Shown here: positions 12,077 through 20,577 of the stretch, one piece after another
Layout: each line of letters starts with the position of its first letter
How positions within the stretch are numbered: position 1 is the first letter of the stretch
DNA from: RI-153 sp963752935
Lineage (GTDB): Bacteria; Chloroflexota; Anaerolineae; Caldilineales; Caldilineaceae
DNA: 64,000 bases
Assembly (NCBI GenBank): GCA_963752935.1
Contig: CAVWAL010000005.1
Coordinates: forward strand, 434,001-498,000
Direction of reading: 5' to 3'
Position numbers and translations under genes: made by a program
The notes under the pieces: generated by a model
What the model was told of the DNA's origin: nothing
The model's database searches: none
The model's input: the letters and a program-made list of their open reading frames with translations, nothing else

Positions 12077-12951
12077 TGGATAAACATGTGCAGTTGCGCC
12101 AAGAGATCCACCAGATCTATGCGCGGGAACATGAGCAACTGGGCGAGCGTGGGGCGCTGCGCCTGCTCGATGAGGCGCGACGCTGGGATCTCTCGCCGGC
12201 GCTCAAGGCAGGCGGTGTTGCCGTCTTCCCCCATGCCGGCGTCCACGAGTGCGGAGAACAGATTGCCGCCGTGGTCAATGCCTGTCTCGACAGCGGCGCC
12301 GAGCGTGTCATCGTGATCAGCGTACTCCATGCCTTTAGCGAAGAAATGGAGAACAGCCGCATCCGCGTGAGCCGGGGTGGAGATCCGGCAGCAGAGCCGC
12401 AGTGGGGCATCCAGGGGCCGGGCCTCGACGGCCCTGACACATGGCAGCACGATCACGCGTTAACCAGTTGGCGCTATTTGTGGCAGGCGGAGACCAAACG
12501 CCGCGGCATTCGTGGGCCAGAGGTGATCGAGCGTTACCCCTGGCTGGTGGGCGGTGATCCGGCGCGGCTGCCCGGCATTGAAGCACTGTCGCGCCTGTGT
12601 GAAGGCGCGGTCGTTGTCTCAACCGAAGATCCGTTCCACCACGGATTGGGCTATGGGGATTCGGCGGTCATCGCCCGTCACCCGCACCAGGGCGGGCTGG
12701 AAATGGCGCGGCGCAGTATCGAAAACGGCATCGGCACGCTCGAAAAGGGCGACTACTGGGGCTGGAACCAGCACTGTGTGGTGGGCAAAAGCGACGCTCG
12801 CGACGCCGGCGCCGTCTACAGCTATCTACGCGGCCCGATGACAGGCAAGATCATCGATCTCACATCCAGTGATGCCACCGAGATCTACAAACAGCCTGCG
12901 CCCACCTGGGTTGGGGCCGCGTTGATTGAGTGGACACCCGTCGCAGAGTGA
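12076..12951 (+). CDS. MEMO-like / class III extradiol dioxygenase-fold protein
   Basis: A 291-residue protein, not confidently named. The segment AVFPHAGVHECG (H53, H57) followed by RVIVISVLHAF resembles the PHAG...SG and GPSH motifs of the MEMO1/LigB-like fold, and STEDPFHHGLGYG could supply a later metal ligand. These suggest a metal-binding enzyme, possibly a dioxygenase or amidase-type hydrolase. Start 12076 overlaps the GH172 stop and uses the GGAGG at 12064-12068, so the two proteins are probably made together. The substrate is likely related to the GH172 product, but this is inference. Confidence 0.6.
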   Translation: MDKHVQLRQEIHQIYAREHEQLGERGALRLLDEARRWDLSPALKAGGVAVFPHAGVHECGEQIAAVVNACLDSGAERVIVISVLHAFSEEMENSRIRVSRGGDPAAEPQWGIQGPGLDGPDTWQHDHALTSWRYLWQAETKRRGIRGPEVIERYPWLVGGDPARLPGIEALSRLCEGAVVVSTEDPFHHGLGYGDSAVIARHPHQGGLEMARRSIENGIGTLEKGDYWGWNQHCVVGKSDARDAGAVYSYLRGPMTGKIIDLTSSDATEIYKQPAPTWVGAALIEWTPVAE

Positions 12952-13024
12952 AGGCCACCACTTCCATCTGCGCACCATCGACTGCAGAGTTCAGATGCGC
13001 AGAGAATTTGAAAATCCAAATCGG

Positions 13025-13054
13025 TTGACAGGTTTTGGGTGCCTATGCTATCCT
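13025..13054 (+). promoter_or_regulatory. Sigma-70-type promoter for the pyrG leader
   Basis: A perfect TTGACA at 13025-13030 is followed after 18 bases by TATCCT at 13049-13054. Transcription would start near 13061, about 270 bases before pyrG. Confidence 0.6.
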
Positions 13055-13330
13055 ATGCGGGTTATAGAGAAAGCATTCGAGTGGCGCTTGGTTGACCAGG
13101 AAAGCGGCACTGTTCACGGTAAGGGTGATGAAAAAAGTCGTCATACAGGCAACTGGACGGAAGAGCACCCTTTCTCGACAGTGCAATCAACATAAATGGC
13201 AACGAGGCACGGGAGTTGGTTTCCGTGTCTCGTTTGTGTTTTTGACGGACAATCATAGCGATAGATCGCGAATGCGCTCATGCCGAAGTTCGTTCACGTA
13301 TCCTATCGCTCAAGACCGTGAGTACTAACA
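13055..13330 (+). other. Long structured leader upstream of pyrG (possible ncRNA or attenuator)
   Basis: This 276-base stretch has no convincing gene. Small hairpins can be drawn (TGATGA/TCGTCA at about 13126-13143). GAGAAAG at 13067-13073 can pair with CTTTCTC at 13170-13176, and GCACTGT at 13107-13113 with ACAGTGC at 13178-13184. It then reaches a terminator-like hairpin at 13201-13240. A promoter, a structured body and a terminator together could make a roughly 180-nt small RNA or a pyrG attenuator. No known riboswitch motif was recognised. Confidence 0.4.
13201..13243 (+). terminator. Terminator-like hairpin in the pyrG leader
   Basis: AACGAGGCACGG at 13201-13212 pairs with CCGTGTCTCGTT at 13223-13234 with a single wobble or mismatch, and is followed by TGTGTTTTT. 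It lies about 90 bases before the pyrG start, so readthrough would control pyrG if this is an attenuator. Confidence 0.6.
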
Positions 13331-15037
13331 ATGACTAAATACATATTCGTAACAGGTGGTGTTGTATCGGGCTTGGGGAAGGGCGTCACAGTTGCCTCAA
13401 TCGGGAGGATCTTGAAGGCGCGCGGTCTTCGAGTGGCCGCCATGAAGTTGGATCCCTATCTGAACGTCGATCCAGGCACCATGTCCCCTTATCAGCATGG
13501 TGAAGTCTTCGTGACCGAAGACGGCGCCGAAACGGATCTCGATCTTGGGCACTACGAACGCTTCATTGACGAGAATCTCACCCGGTTGAGCAACGTCACA
13601 AGCGGCCAGATCTACAATGACGTTATCTCTAAAGAGCGCCGCGGCGACTATTTGGGTGGCACCATTCAGGTGATTCCGCACGTGACCAATGAAATCAAAC
13701 GGCGGATTGGCCAGATGGCGCGGACAAGCAACGCCGATGTCGTGTTGGTGGAAATTGGCGGCACCGTGGGTGATATCGAAGGGCTGCCCTTTTTAGAGGC
13801 AATCCGACAGATGCGCAAGGATGTTGGCCGTGCCAACACCCGGTATATTCACCTGACGTGGCTGCCCTACCTGGCGGCCAGTAAGGAACTGAAGACGAAA
13901 CCAACGCAACACAGTGTGCGCGAGTTGCGAGGCATCGGCATCCAGCCCGATGTCATCATTGTCCGTTCGGATCACCCCGTGGAGGCAGACGTTCAGGCCA
14001 AGATCGCGCTCTTCTGTGATGTCGAGCCCGAGGCCGTGATCCCAATGGTTACGGTGGACAGCATTTACAAAGTGCCCCTAAGCCTGGAAAGCGATGGGTT
14101 GGGGCGACTGTTGGTGGAAGGTTTTGAGCTACCTACCCACCAGTCGGCTGAAGTTGGGCTAAACGATTGGCGCACCTTCGTCGTCAAATCTGCACAGCCC
14201 AAACCCCGTCTGCACATCGGCGTGGTGGGCAAGTATGTTGAGCTAGAGGATGCCTACCTGAGCGTCAAAGAAGCGTTGGTCCATGCGGCGCTTGCCGCCG
14301 GCTGGGGAGTTGACGTAGAGTGGATCAGCTCTGAGGCACTAGAAAAAGGTCGTGAACTGGAGCGGTTACAGAACCTCGACGGCATCGTGGTGCCGGGCGG
14401 TTTCGGTTACCGTGGCATCGAAGGCAAGATTATCGCGGCACGGCATGCACGCACGCAAAAGGTGCCTTACCTAGGTCTTTGCCTGGGCATGCAGGTGTTG
14501 TGCATCGAGTTTGCCAGGCATGTGGTGGGCAACGATGAACCAAACAGCACTGAATTCGATCTGAGCACTGAATATCCTGTGATTGACTTGATGCCCGATC
14601 AGCGTGACATTGCGGATATGGGCGGCACCATGCGGCTGGGCATCTATCCTTGTGCATTAAAGCCCGGCACCCATGCCGAAGCAGCTTACGAAGCCTGTGA
14701 CATATCGGGCCTGGTCGACGAACGCCACCGTCATCGGTTTGAGTTTAACAATGCGTATCGTGAGATAATGCAGAATGACGGCCTGGTGATCAGTGGGCAG
14801 TCTCCCGATGGACGCCTGGTAGAGATTGTAGAACTGGCAGATCACCCATTCATGTTGGGCAGCCAATTCCATCCAGAGTTCAAGAGTCGTCCCAATCGCC
14901 CACATCCGCTCTTTTTGGCCTTTATCCAGGCGGCTGTAGCAGAACATGCCCGGACCCATGCGCAGGATGGTAGTTGGTCGGCCGTTGAAGGTGCATCCAC
15001 AGAAGCGCTCGCAAACTCTGCAGCAAATAACGGTTAG
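13331..15037 (+). CDS. pyrG: CTP synthase
   Basis: A 568-residue enzyme that aminates UTP to CTP using ATP and glutamine. The N-terminal amidoligase domain begins MTKYIFVTGGVVSGLGKG with the P-loop, and MKLDPYLNVDPGTMSP follows. The C-terminal class I glutamine amidotransferase has the oxyanion segment PGGFGYRG, the nucleophile Cys in LGLCLGMQ, and the His-x-Glu pair in HPEFKSRP. Family length is about 540; the extra residues are a short C-terminal tail. The ribosome site is weak. The gene sits behind a long leader with a terminator-like hairpin, suggesting pyrimidine-dependent control. Confidence 0.97.
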   Translation: MTKYIFVTGGVVSGLGKGVTVASIGRILKARGLRVAAMKLDPYLNVDPGTMSPYQHGEVFVTEDGAETDLDLGHYERFIDENLTRLSNVTSGQIYNDVISKERRGDYLGGTIQVIPHVTNEIKRRIGQMARTSNADVVLVEIGGTVGDIEGLPFLEAIRQMRKDVGRANTRYIHLTWLPYLAASKELKTKPTQHSVRELRGIGIQPDVIIVRSDHPVEADVQAKIALFCDVEPEAVIPMVTVDSIYKVPLSLESDGLGRLLVEGFELPTHQSAEVGLNDWRTFVVKSAQPKPRLHIGVVGKYVELEDAYLSVKEALVHAALAAGWGVDVEWISSEALEKGRELERLQNLDGIVVPGGFGYRGIEGKIIAARHARTQKVPYLGLCLGMQVLCIEFARHVVGNDEPNSTEFDLSTEYPVIDLMPDQRDIADMGGTMRLGIYPCALKPGTHAEAAYEACDISGLVDERHRHRFEFNNAYREIMQNDGLVISGQSPDGRLVEIVELADHPFMLGSQFHPEFKSRPNRPHPLFLAFIQAAVAEHARTHAQDGSWSAVEGASTEALANSAANNG

Positions 15038-15248
15038 CCGTAAGCTGCCTGCTTACACAGGCAGACGCGCCGTCATCGGCGCCTCATCCGCGCACAGGAT
15101 TTGGGCAGTGGTACTTTTGTCATAGGGATTAGAGAACTATCCAAAAATTGGTACTAATCCCCCTTTGTCGAACCAATACTTTCATGTGTATGATGGATCC
15201 GTGAAGTCTATGTGGCAACACATGGCTGGAACAGAGGAGAATTACAAG

Positions 15249-16019
15249 ATGTCAGGTCATTCTAAGTGGTCAACAATTAAACGCAAAAAGGGAGCAAATG
15301 ACGCTGCCCGCGGTAAAGTCTTCACCAAGTTAGCACGCGAAATTCAGGTGGCAGCCCGGGAAGGCGGCCATGATCCCGATAGCAATATGCGTTTGCGCCT
15401 GATTGTGGACAAGGCGCGAGCCGAAAACATGCCTAAGGACAACATCGAGCGTGCCATCCGTCGCGGTGCCGGGCTGGACAAGGATTCCGCCGAGATCGAA
15501 GAAATTGCCTACGAAGGCTACGGTCCAAATGGCGTTGCCATGCTGGTCGACTGCCTGACAGACAATCGCAATCGCACAATATCGGAAGTGCGGCGCTGCT
15601 TCACTCGTGCCAATGGGAGCCTGGGCGAACCGAACTCAGTGGCATGGCAATTCACAGAACGTGGTTATGTGGCCTTTAGCAGACAAGATGACAACGGCGC
15701 CCCAACCGATATTGATCCCGAAGAGATCTTTATGGCAGCGCTCGAAGCTGGGGCAGAAGACGTTGTGGTCAGCGATGAGGTGGTCGAAGTCTACACCGAA
15801 CGGACGAACCTGGCCCAGGTGACGCAGGCGCTGGAAGCCGCAGGCTTTCAGCCTGATGAGTCGGAGTTGTTCATGCAGCCCAATGTTTCGATTGAACTGG
15901 ACGCTGAAGCGGGCATTGCCGTATTGAGCCTGGTAGAAGCGCTCGAAGATCTCGACGACGTGACCAAGGTCTACCACAACCTGGAGATCACCGACGAAAT
16001 GGTTGCGCAATTGGCGTAG
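15249..16019 (+). CDS. yebC: YebC/PmpR-family protein
   Basis: A 256-residue YebC/TACO1-family protein, starting with the family signature MSGHSKWSTIKRKKGANDAA. Members help ribosomes through proline-rich stalls or act as transcriptional regulators. The ATG at 15249 is supported by GAGGAG about 9 bases upstream; an upstream extension to 15165 is not conserved in the family. It lies directly before ruvC, a common arrangement. The stall-relief role is notable because an EF-P gene lies 2 kb downstream. Confidence 0.95.
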   Translation: MSGHSKWSTIKRKKGANDAARGKVFTKLAREIQVAAREGGHDPDSNMRLRLIVDKARAENMPKDNIERAIRRGAGLDKDSAEIEEIAYEGYGPNGVAMLVDCLTDNRNRTISEVRRCFTRANGSLGEPNSVAWQFTERGYVAFSRQDDNGAPTDIDPEEIFMAALEAGAEDVVVSDEVVEVYTERTNLAQVTQALEAAGFQPDESELFMQPNVSIELDAEAGIAVLSLVEALEDLDDVTKVYHNLEITDEMVAQLA

Positions 16020-16047
16020 ACGGATGCCGGCCAACAGTGGGGATTCG

Positions 16048-16569
16048 ATGAATCAAGTGCAGGATCACACACAGAGCGAGGGACGCATCGTTCTCGGTAT
16101 CGATCCGGGAACCGCTTCCACAGGCTACGGCGTTGTTGTTAAAACAGATACAGGCGATTTTGAGCTGCTTGCTTGCGGTGTGATCAGCACCTCTCCCCAA
16201 CAACCGATGCCACAACGGTTGCTAGAGATTTTTCAGGATATTCGTAATCTGATACAAGAGTTCGGCCCCCATGAAGTCGCCGTTGAACAACTGTTCTTTG
16301 GGCGGAATGTGACAACGGCCATCTCAGTCGGTCAAGCGCGAGGTGCAGCATTGCTGGCTGCGGCAATCGAGGGGCTTTCGGTTGCCGAATATACACCGGC
16401 TTCGATCAAACAAGCATTGACTGGCTATGGCAGTGCAGATAAGCAACAAATGCAGTCGATGGTACAACAACTGCTCGGCTTGACAGAAATCCCCCGCCCC
16501 GATGACGCGGCGGACGGGGTTGCAATTGCACTCTGTCATCTACAAACGGTCCGGTATGAAGCCCTGTAA
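16048..16569 (+). CDS. ruvC: Holliday junction endodeoxyribonuclease RuvC
   Basis: A 173-residue RNase H-fold resolvase that cuts Holliday junctions with RuvAB. Catalytic acids are visible: D19 in LGIDPGTASTGYG, Glu in VAVEQLFFGRN, and the C-terminal acidic pair in RPDDAADGVAIA. Start 16048 gives a normal family length and follows GTGGGGA; an ATG at 16024 is the alternative. It is 28 bases after yebC. ruvA follows one gene later, while ruvB is not in the window. Confidence 0.95.
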   Translation: MNQVQDHTQSEGRIVLGIDPGTASTGYGVVVKTDTGDFELLACGVISTSPQQPMPQRLLEIFQDIRNLIQEFGPHEVAVEQLFFGRNVTTAISVGQARGAALLAAAIEGLSVAEYTPASIKQALTGYGSADKQQMQSMVQQLLGLTEIPRPDDAADGVAIALCHLQTVRYEAL

Positions 16570-16583
16570 AGTGAGAAAATGAG

Positions 16584-17423
16584 ATGGCCAACCACAGATT
16601 GTCTTTGTCAGTCGATACAGTGAAGTCTAGTCATTCTGGACAGCAAAAGGTGTTACCGAGTATGAGCAATCAAGCGATTGATCTGCATAGCAGAAAGCGC
16701 AAACAGCCAACCATCCTGGTGGTTGAAGATGAAGCCTTTCTGCGCAGCCTACTCCAGGTTACTCTGGAAAAAGAAGGCTTTGGTGTCTTGACTGCAGCAG
16801 ACGGTCTCCAGGCGATGCATACTTTTGCCGCTCATTCCGTTGATCTCATTTTATTGGATGTTCTAATGCCCAAGATGTCTGGATTTGAAGTTTGTGCCGA
16901 AATTCGCAAACGCTCCGACGTGCCGATTGTGATGTTGACTGCCCTCAACAGCCCCGATGACACAGTACAAGGGTTTGAAACAGGAGCAGATGACTTCATC
17001 AGCAAACCGTTCACCTTTAAAGAAGTCAACGCCCGGTTACAGGCGATTCTGCGCCGCATGGCATGGACTCGTGAACAATCGTCCTTTGCGATCATTACAC
17101 ACGGTGACATCACCCTGAACGATGATGAACATACGGTTACGGCGCACGGCAAGTCGATCCACTTGACGCCGATTGAATATCAACTCCTCCATTATTTGAT
17201 GAGCAACCCGAACCGTCCCATTTCAAAAGAGGTGTTGTTCAAAGAGGTGTGGGGCTACGACTTCACCGGCGGTACCAATCTGGTTGAAGTCGCCATGCGC
17301 CGCCTCCGTGAGAAGATAGAAGAAGATCCCTCGGCGCCGCAGTATCTTGTTACAGTGCGAGGCGCCGGCTACAAGTTCGCTGTCCCTGAGCTAAAACGGT
17401 CCGGCGCGCTCTCCGCCCATTAA
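16584..17423 (+). CDS. OmpR/PhoB-family response regulator
   Basis: A 279-residue two-component regulator inserted between ruvC and ruvA. The receiver domain contains the acidic pocket (VVEDEAFLR), the phospho-accepting Asp in LILLDVLMPKMSG, the switch Thr in VMLTAL, and the Lys in DDFISKPF. The C-terminal winged helix (LTPIEYQLLHYLMSN to VRGAGYKF) is of PhoB type. The N-terminus is uncertain: an in-frame ATG at 16662 removes a 26-residue tail. No partner kinase is adjacent. The regulated genes are unknown. Confidence 0.9.
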   Translation: MANHRLSLSVDTVKSSHSGQQKVLPSMSNQAIDLHSRKRKQPTILVVEDEAFLRSLLQVTLEKEGFGVLTAADGLQAMHTFAAHSVDLILLDVLMPKMSGFEVCAEIRKRSDVPIVMLTALNSPDDTVQGFETGADDFISKPFTFKEVNARLQAILRRMAWTREQSSFAIITHGDITLNDDEHTVTAHGKSIHLTPIEYQLLHYLMSNPNRPISKEVLFKEVWGYDFTGGTNLVEVAMRRLREKIEEDPSAPQYLVTVRGAGYKFAVPELKRSGALSAH

Positions 17424-17432
17424 GGATTGTCC

Positions 17433-18023
17433 ATGATTCGCATGGTGAGCGGTACAGTTGTCGCCACAGGCAAAAACTACATCGTCGTACAGATCGGCGG
17501 CGGCGGGACCGGCCTCGGGTTACGCGTCTACACCCCCGAACCGACGCTGGCGCGCTATCGTGCGGGTGCGACAGTCTCGTTGCACACATACTTGCAAGTA
17601 CGCGAAACCGAACTCAGCCTCTATGGTTTTGAAAACGAGGAAGAGTTAGGCATCTTCGAACTGCTTCTCGGCGTCAGCGGGATTGGCCCAAAGGTTGCCC
17701 TGTCTACATTAAGTGCGTTAACACCCGATGCACTGCGGCTTGCCGTCGCCAACAAAGAGCCTGCCATCGTGGCCCGTGTTCCCGGCATTGGCAAACGCAC
17801 GGCCGAGAAGATCGTGCTTGAGTTGCAGGGCAAACTGGGCTACACAGAGGGCAGTTTCAGCCAGTTCGCCGGCAACATGGACACAGACGGCGAAGTCATC
17901 GAGGCCCTGACTTCGCTCGGCTACAGTGTTGTGGAAGCACAACGCGCCGTACAAAAAATCCCGGTCGATGTGATCAGCATCGAAGATCGACTGCGCGTCG
18001 CCCTCAGTCAATTTAGCGACTAG
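17433..18023 (+). CDS. ruvA: Holliday junction branch migration protein RuvA
   Basis: A 196-residue protein that binds Holliday junctions as a tetramer and loads RuvB. The N-terminal OB fold begins MIRMVSGTVVATG. Two helix-hairpin-helix motifs (LLGVSGIGPKVAL and VARVPGIGKRTAEKI) and the C-terminal UBA-like domain (IEALTSLGYSVVEAQ) are all present. Start 17433 follows AAGGA at 17422-17426, which overlaps the response-regulator stop, so the two genes are probably cotranscribed. Confidence 0.96.
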   Translation: MIRMVSGTVVATGKNYIVVQIGGGGTGLGLRVYTPEPTLARYRAGATVSLHTYLQVRETELSLYGFENEEELGIFELLLGVSGIGPKVALSTLSALTPDALRLAVANKEPAIVARVPGIGKRTAEKIVLELQGKLGYTEGSFSQFAGNMDTDGEVIEALTSLGYSVVEAQRAVQKIPVDVISIEDRLRVALSQFSD

Positions 18024-18057
18024 ATCAGCCCATACTGCCGTCCTCCCCCCTTTGGCT

Positions 18058-18087
18058 TTGACACCGCTGCCTCGACTCCCCTATAAT
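18058..18087 (+). promoter_or_regulatory. Consensus sigma-70 promoter for efp
   Basis: TTGACA at 18058-18063 and TATAAT at 18082-18087 both match consensus exactly with an 18-base spacer. Transcription would start near 18094, giving an efp leader of about 40 bases. Confidence 0.85.
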
Positions 18088-18134
18088 CTCAACACAAAAC
18101 TATTCAATGATTCAAGGGCTAATGAGGGCAAAAT

Positions 18135-18698
18135 ATGGCGGACGTTCAACAACTTCGCAAAGGTAATATCTATCAAGAAGATGGACAGCTCTGGCGCGTG
18201 CTGGAGTATCAACACATCAAAGTGGCGCGCGGTGGCGCGACGATCCGTCTCAAGATTCGCAATTTACGCAGCGGCTCGACTGTCGAAAAAACCTACAACA
18301 ACGGCGCGCGCGTCGATGATGTTCGGCTCGAATCTCGTGATGTCCAATACCAGTATTTCGATGGCGATCTCTACCACTTCATGGATACGGATACCTACGA
18401 ACAGATCGCGCTGTCTCCGGCCGCGCTCGAAGGAATCACCGACTTCCTCAAAGACAACACGGTGGTTGAGCTAGAAAGCTACGAAGATGAACCCATCAAC
18501 GTAAGTTTGCCCACAACAGTCGATCTGGAGGTGGTGTGGGCCGAGATGGCCGTGGCGGGTGATACAGCCAACAATCCCACCAAAGAGATTGAACTGGAAA
18601 CGGGATATCGGATGCAGGTGCCGATGTTTGTGCAGCAAGGGGACATCATTCGTGTCGATACGCGTAGTGGCGAGTACGTTACCCGCGTGCAGCAGTAG
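18135..18698 (+). CDS. efp: Elongation factor P with Arg at the functional tip
   Basis: A 187-residue EF-P with three OB-like domains that relieves ribosome stalling at polyproline. The domain I loop that reaches the peptidyl-transferase centre reads HIKVARGGATIRLK. The tip residue is R32, where most bacteria have Lys within PGKG. Arg at this position is known from EarP-rhamnosylated EF-P (e.g. Pseudomonas aeruginosa), so the modification here may be unusual or absent. An AGGG lies just before the ATG. The gene has its own consensus promoter. Confidence 0.95.
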   Translation: MADVQQLRKGNIYQEDGQLWRVLEYQHIKVARGGATIRLKIRNLRSGSTVEKTYNNGARVDDVRLESRDVQYQYFDGDLYHFMDTDTYEQIALSPAALEGITDFLKDNTVVELESYEDEPINVSLPTTVDLEVVWAEMAVAGDTANNPTKEIELETGYRMQVPMFVQQGDIIRVDTRSGEYVTRVQQ

Positions 18699-18727
18699 CC
18701 GGCCGCCTGTAAAGACAGACATAAACT

Positions 18728-18771
18728 GGAGGGTAGCACTGCGGCATCTCAGACACGCAGTGCTACCCTCC
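18728..18771. repeat. 15-bp perfect hairpin after efp
   Basis: GGAGGGTAGCACTGC at 18728-18742 is exactly complementary to 18757-18771. There is no T-run, so it may be a transcript-end or mRNA-stability hairpin rather than a classical terminator. Confidence 0.55.
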
Positions 18772-18814
18772 GCTGATGAAATCAAAAACGGGCGGGATCA
18801 ATCGCCCAAAGATT

Positions 18815-18843
18815 TTGATTTCTTCCACTCAATTGTCTATAAT
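18815..18843 (+). promoter_or_regulatory. Promoter for tRNA-Thr
   Basis: TTGATT at 18815-18820 and a perfect TATAAT at 18838-18843 are separated by 17 bases. The tRNA begins 11 bases later. Confidence 0.75.
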
Positions 18844-18854
18844 GAACCTACTAT

Positions 18855-18927
18855 GCCGTTGTAGCTCAGTTGGTAGAGCAGCTCACTCGTAATGAGCAGG
18901 TCGTCGGTTCAAGTCCGACCAACGGCT
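18855..18927 (+). tRNA. tRNA-Thr (anticodon CGT)
   Basis: All four stems fold. The acceptor GCCGTTG pairs with CAACGGC, the D arm is GCTC/GAGC, the anticodon stem GCTCA/TGAGC encloses CTCGTAA (anticodon CGT), and the T arm is GTCGG/CCGAC. The discriminator base is T and CCA is not encoded. It reads ACG codons. Confidence 0.95.
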
Positions 18928-18932
18928 TCTGA

Positions 18933-18959
18933 AGTCCCTCCACAGCAGAGGGACTTTTT
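18933..18959 (+). terminator. Intrinsic terminator of tRNA-Thr
   Basis: AGTCCCTC, a 7-base loop and GAGGGACT are followed immediately by TTTTT, a textbook intrinsic terminator 5 bases after the tRNA. It also separates the tRNA from the convergent ABC transporter operon. Confidence 0.9.
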
Positions 18960-18980
18960 GTTTGAACGGTGCGTGCTTAC

Positions 18981-20546
18981 CTATGCATGTTCAGGGTGAA
19001 CACCGGCCATCAACAGCCCCAATTCCTCTGCGTTTGTCTTCTCACGCTCAACAATGTCCATGACGCGGCCTTCGTAAAGCACGGCAATGCGATCCGAGAG
19101 GGCGAGCACCTCATCCAGATCCTCCGAAATCAGCAGGGTAGCCGTCCCTTGTGCACGCTGATCGAGCAGACGTTGATGGATGTACTCCATGGCGCCGATG
19201 TCGACGCCACGCGTTGGCTGTGCAGCCACCAACACCTTCGGATCGCGAAAGAGTTCGCGTGCCAGGATCAGCTTCTGGATGTTCCCACCAGACAGGCTTT
19301 TGGTGGGTGTGTCAATGTCGGGCGTTTTGACACGAAAGCTGCGTACCATCTCCCAACTATGGGCGGCAATCTGCTTAAAATCGAGGAAGGTACTTCGGCT
19401 GAACGGCGGCCGCGTGTGATCCTGCAAGATCAGGTTCTCGGCCACCGAAAACTCGCGGATCACGCCGTCATGCATGCGCTCTTCGGGGATATAGGCCAGG
19501 CCGGCCGCCGTACGCGTGGCGGGAAGCCAGCCGGTAATCGACTGATTGTCCATTTCTACACTGCCGGCGCTGGTGAGGCGCAGACCGGCAATGACCTCGG
19601 CCAGTTCACGCTGGCCATTGCCGCTGACACCGGCCACACCCAGGATCTCCCCAGAACGCACCTCTAGCGAAACATTGCTCAACGCTTCTTTTCCGGTGAC
19701 ACCACTGGCAGAAACACCATTGAGGCGCAGCCGCACCTGTCCCAGAGAAAGCGGCATCCGTTTACGATCCAACAAGACATCGCGCCCCACCATCATGCGG
19801 GCAAGTTGAGCGCGCGTGATCCCCTGATTGGCAACGGTGCCGATTCCTTTCCCCTCGCGTAATACGGTGATACGGTCGCTGATCTTGATCACTTCGTGCA
19901 GTTTGTGCGAAATGAAGATGAGGCTGTGACCGTCGGCCTTCATCTGTTCCAGGGTGACAAAGAGATCGTCTACCTCTTGCGGGGTGAGGACGGCAGTCGG
20001 TTCATCGAGAATCAGCAATGCCGCGCCCCGGTAAAGCGCCTTGATGATCTCGACGCGCTGGCGTTCGCCCACGGCCAATGTCCAGACCGGGGCTTTCGGA
20101 TCGACGTGCAGGCCGTACGTTTTGCTCAAATCACGAATACGCGCTTCCACACGATCCAGATCGAGCAACGGCCCACGGCTGGACATCATCCCCAACGCCA
20201 CATTCTCAGTAACGGTTAATTCGTCCACCAACATAAAGTGTTGATGGATCATGCCGATACCCACCTCGATGGCATCGGTGGGCGAGTGGATCGCCACCGC
20301 CTGTCCACTCAGCAGAATCTGGCCTTCATCCTGATGATAGAGGCCATAGAGGATCTTCATCAACGTCGATTTGCCGGCGCCGTTCTCGCCCAACAGCGCG
20401 TGGACTTCGCCGGATCGCACGTCGAAGTCCACCTGATCACAGGCCAATACGCCTGGGAAGCGCTTGACGATACCGCTCATCTCCAGGTGATCGATACAGG
20501 GCCGGCCCGTGGGCAACAGTCTAGCCGTCGAGGTGGGATTCGTCAT
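18981..20546 (-). CDS. BMP-type (nucleoside) ABC importer, duplicated ATPase
   Basis: About 521 residues with two fused ATPase domains, as in RbsA/MglA and the nucleoside transporters NupA/BmpB. The first has a normal Walker A (GENGAGKST) and Walker B (LLILDEPTAVLTP). The second has a degenerate P-loop (GVSGNGQRELAE) but an LSGG signature (SLSGGNIQKL) and APTRGVD-like motif, all typical of the family. Start 20546 follows GTGAG; a GTG at 20555 is less likely. It is the last gene of a six-gene operon with two permeases, two lipoproteins and a deaminase. Confidence 0.93.
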   Translation of the reverse strand: MTNPTSTARLLPTGRPCIDHLEMSGIVKRFPGVLACDQVDFDVRSGEVHALLGENGAGKSTLMKILYGLYHQDEGQILLSGQAVAIHSPTDAIEVGIGMIHQHFMLVDELTVTENVALGMMSSRGPLLDLDRVEARIRDLSKTYGLHVDPKAPVWTLAVGERQRVEIIKALYRGAALLILDEPTAVLTPQEVDDLFVTLEQMKADGHSLIFISHKLHEVIKISDRITVLREGKGIGTVANQGITRAQLARMMVGRDVLLDRKRMPLSLGQVRLRLNGVSASGVTGKEALSNVSLEVRSGEILGVAGVSGNGQRELAEVIAGLRLTSAGSVEMDNQSITGWLPATRTAAGLAYIPEERMHDGVIREFSVAENLILQDHTRPPFSRSTFLDFKQIAAHSWEMVRSFRVKTPDIDTPTKSLSGGNIQKLILARELFRDPKVLVAAQPTRGVDIGAMEYIHQRLLDQRAQGTATLLISEDLDEVLALSDRIAVLYEGRVMDIVEREKTNAEELGLLMAGVHPEHA

Positions 20547-20577
20547 GTCGTACACTCACTGATCATAGAAACCGGCT

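Noticed and set aside
15165..15248. N-terminal extension of YebC from 15165
   Set aside because: The family starts at MSGHSKW, and a strong ribosome site precedes the ATG at 15249.
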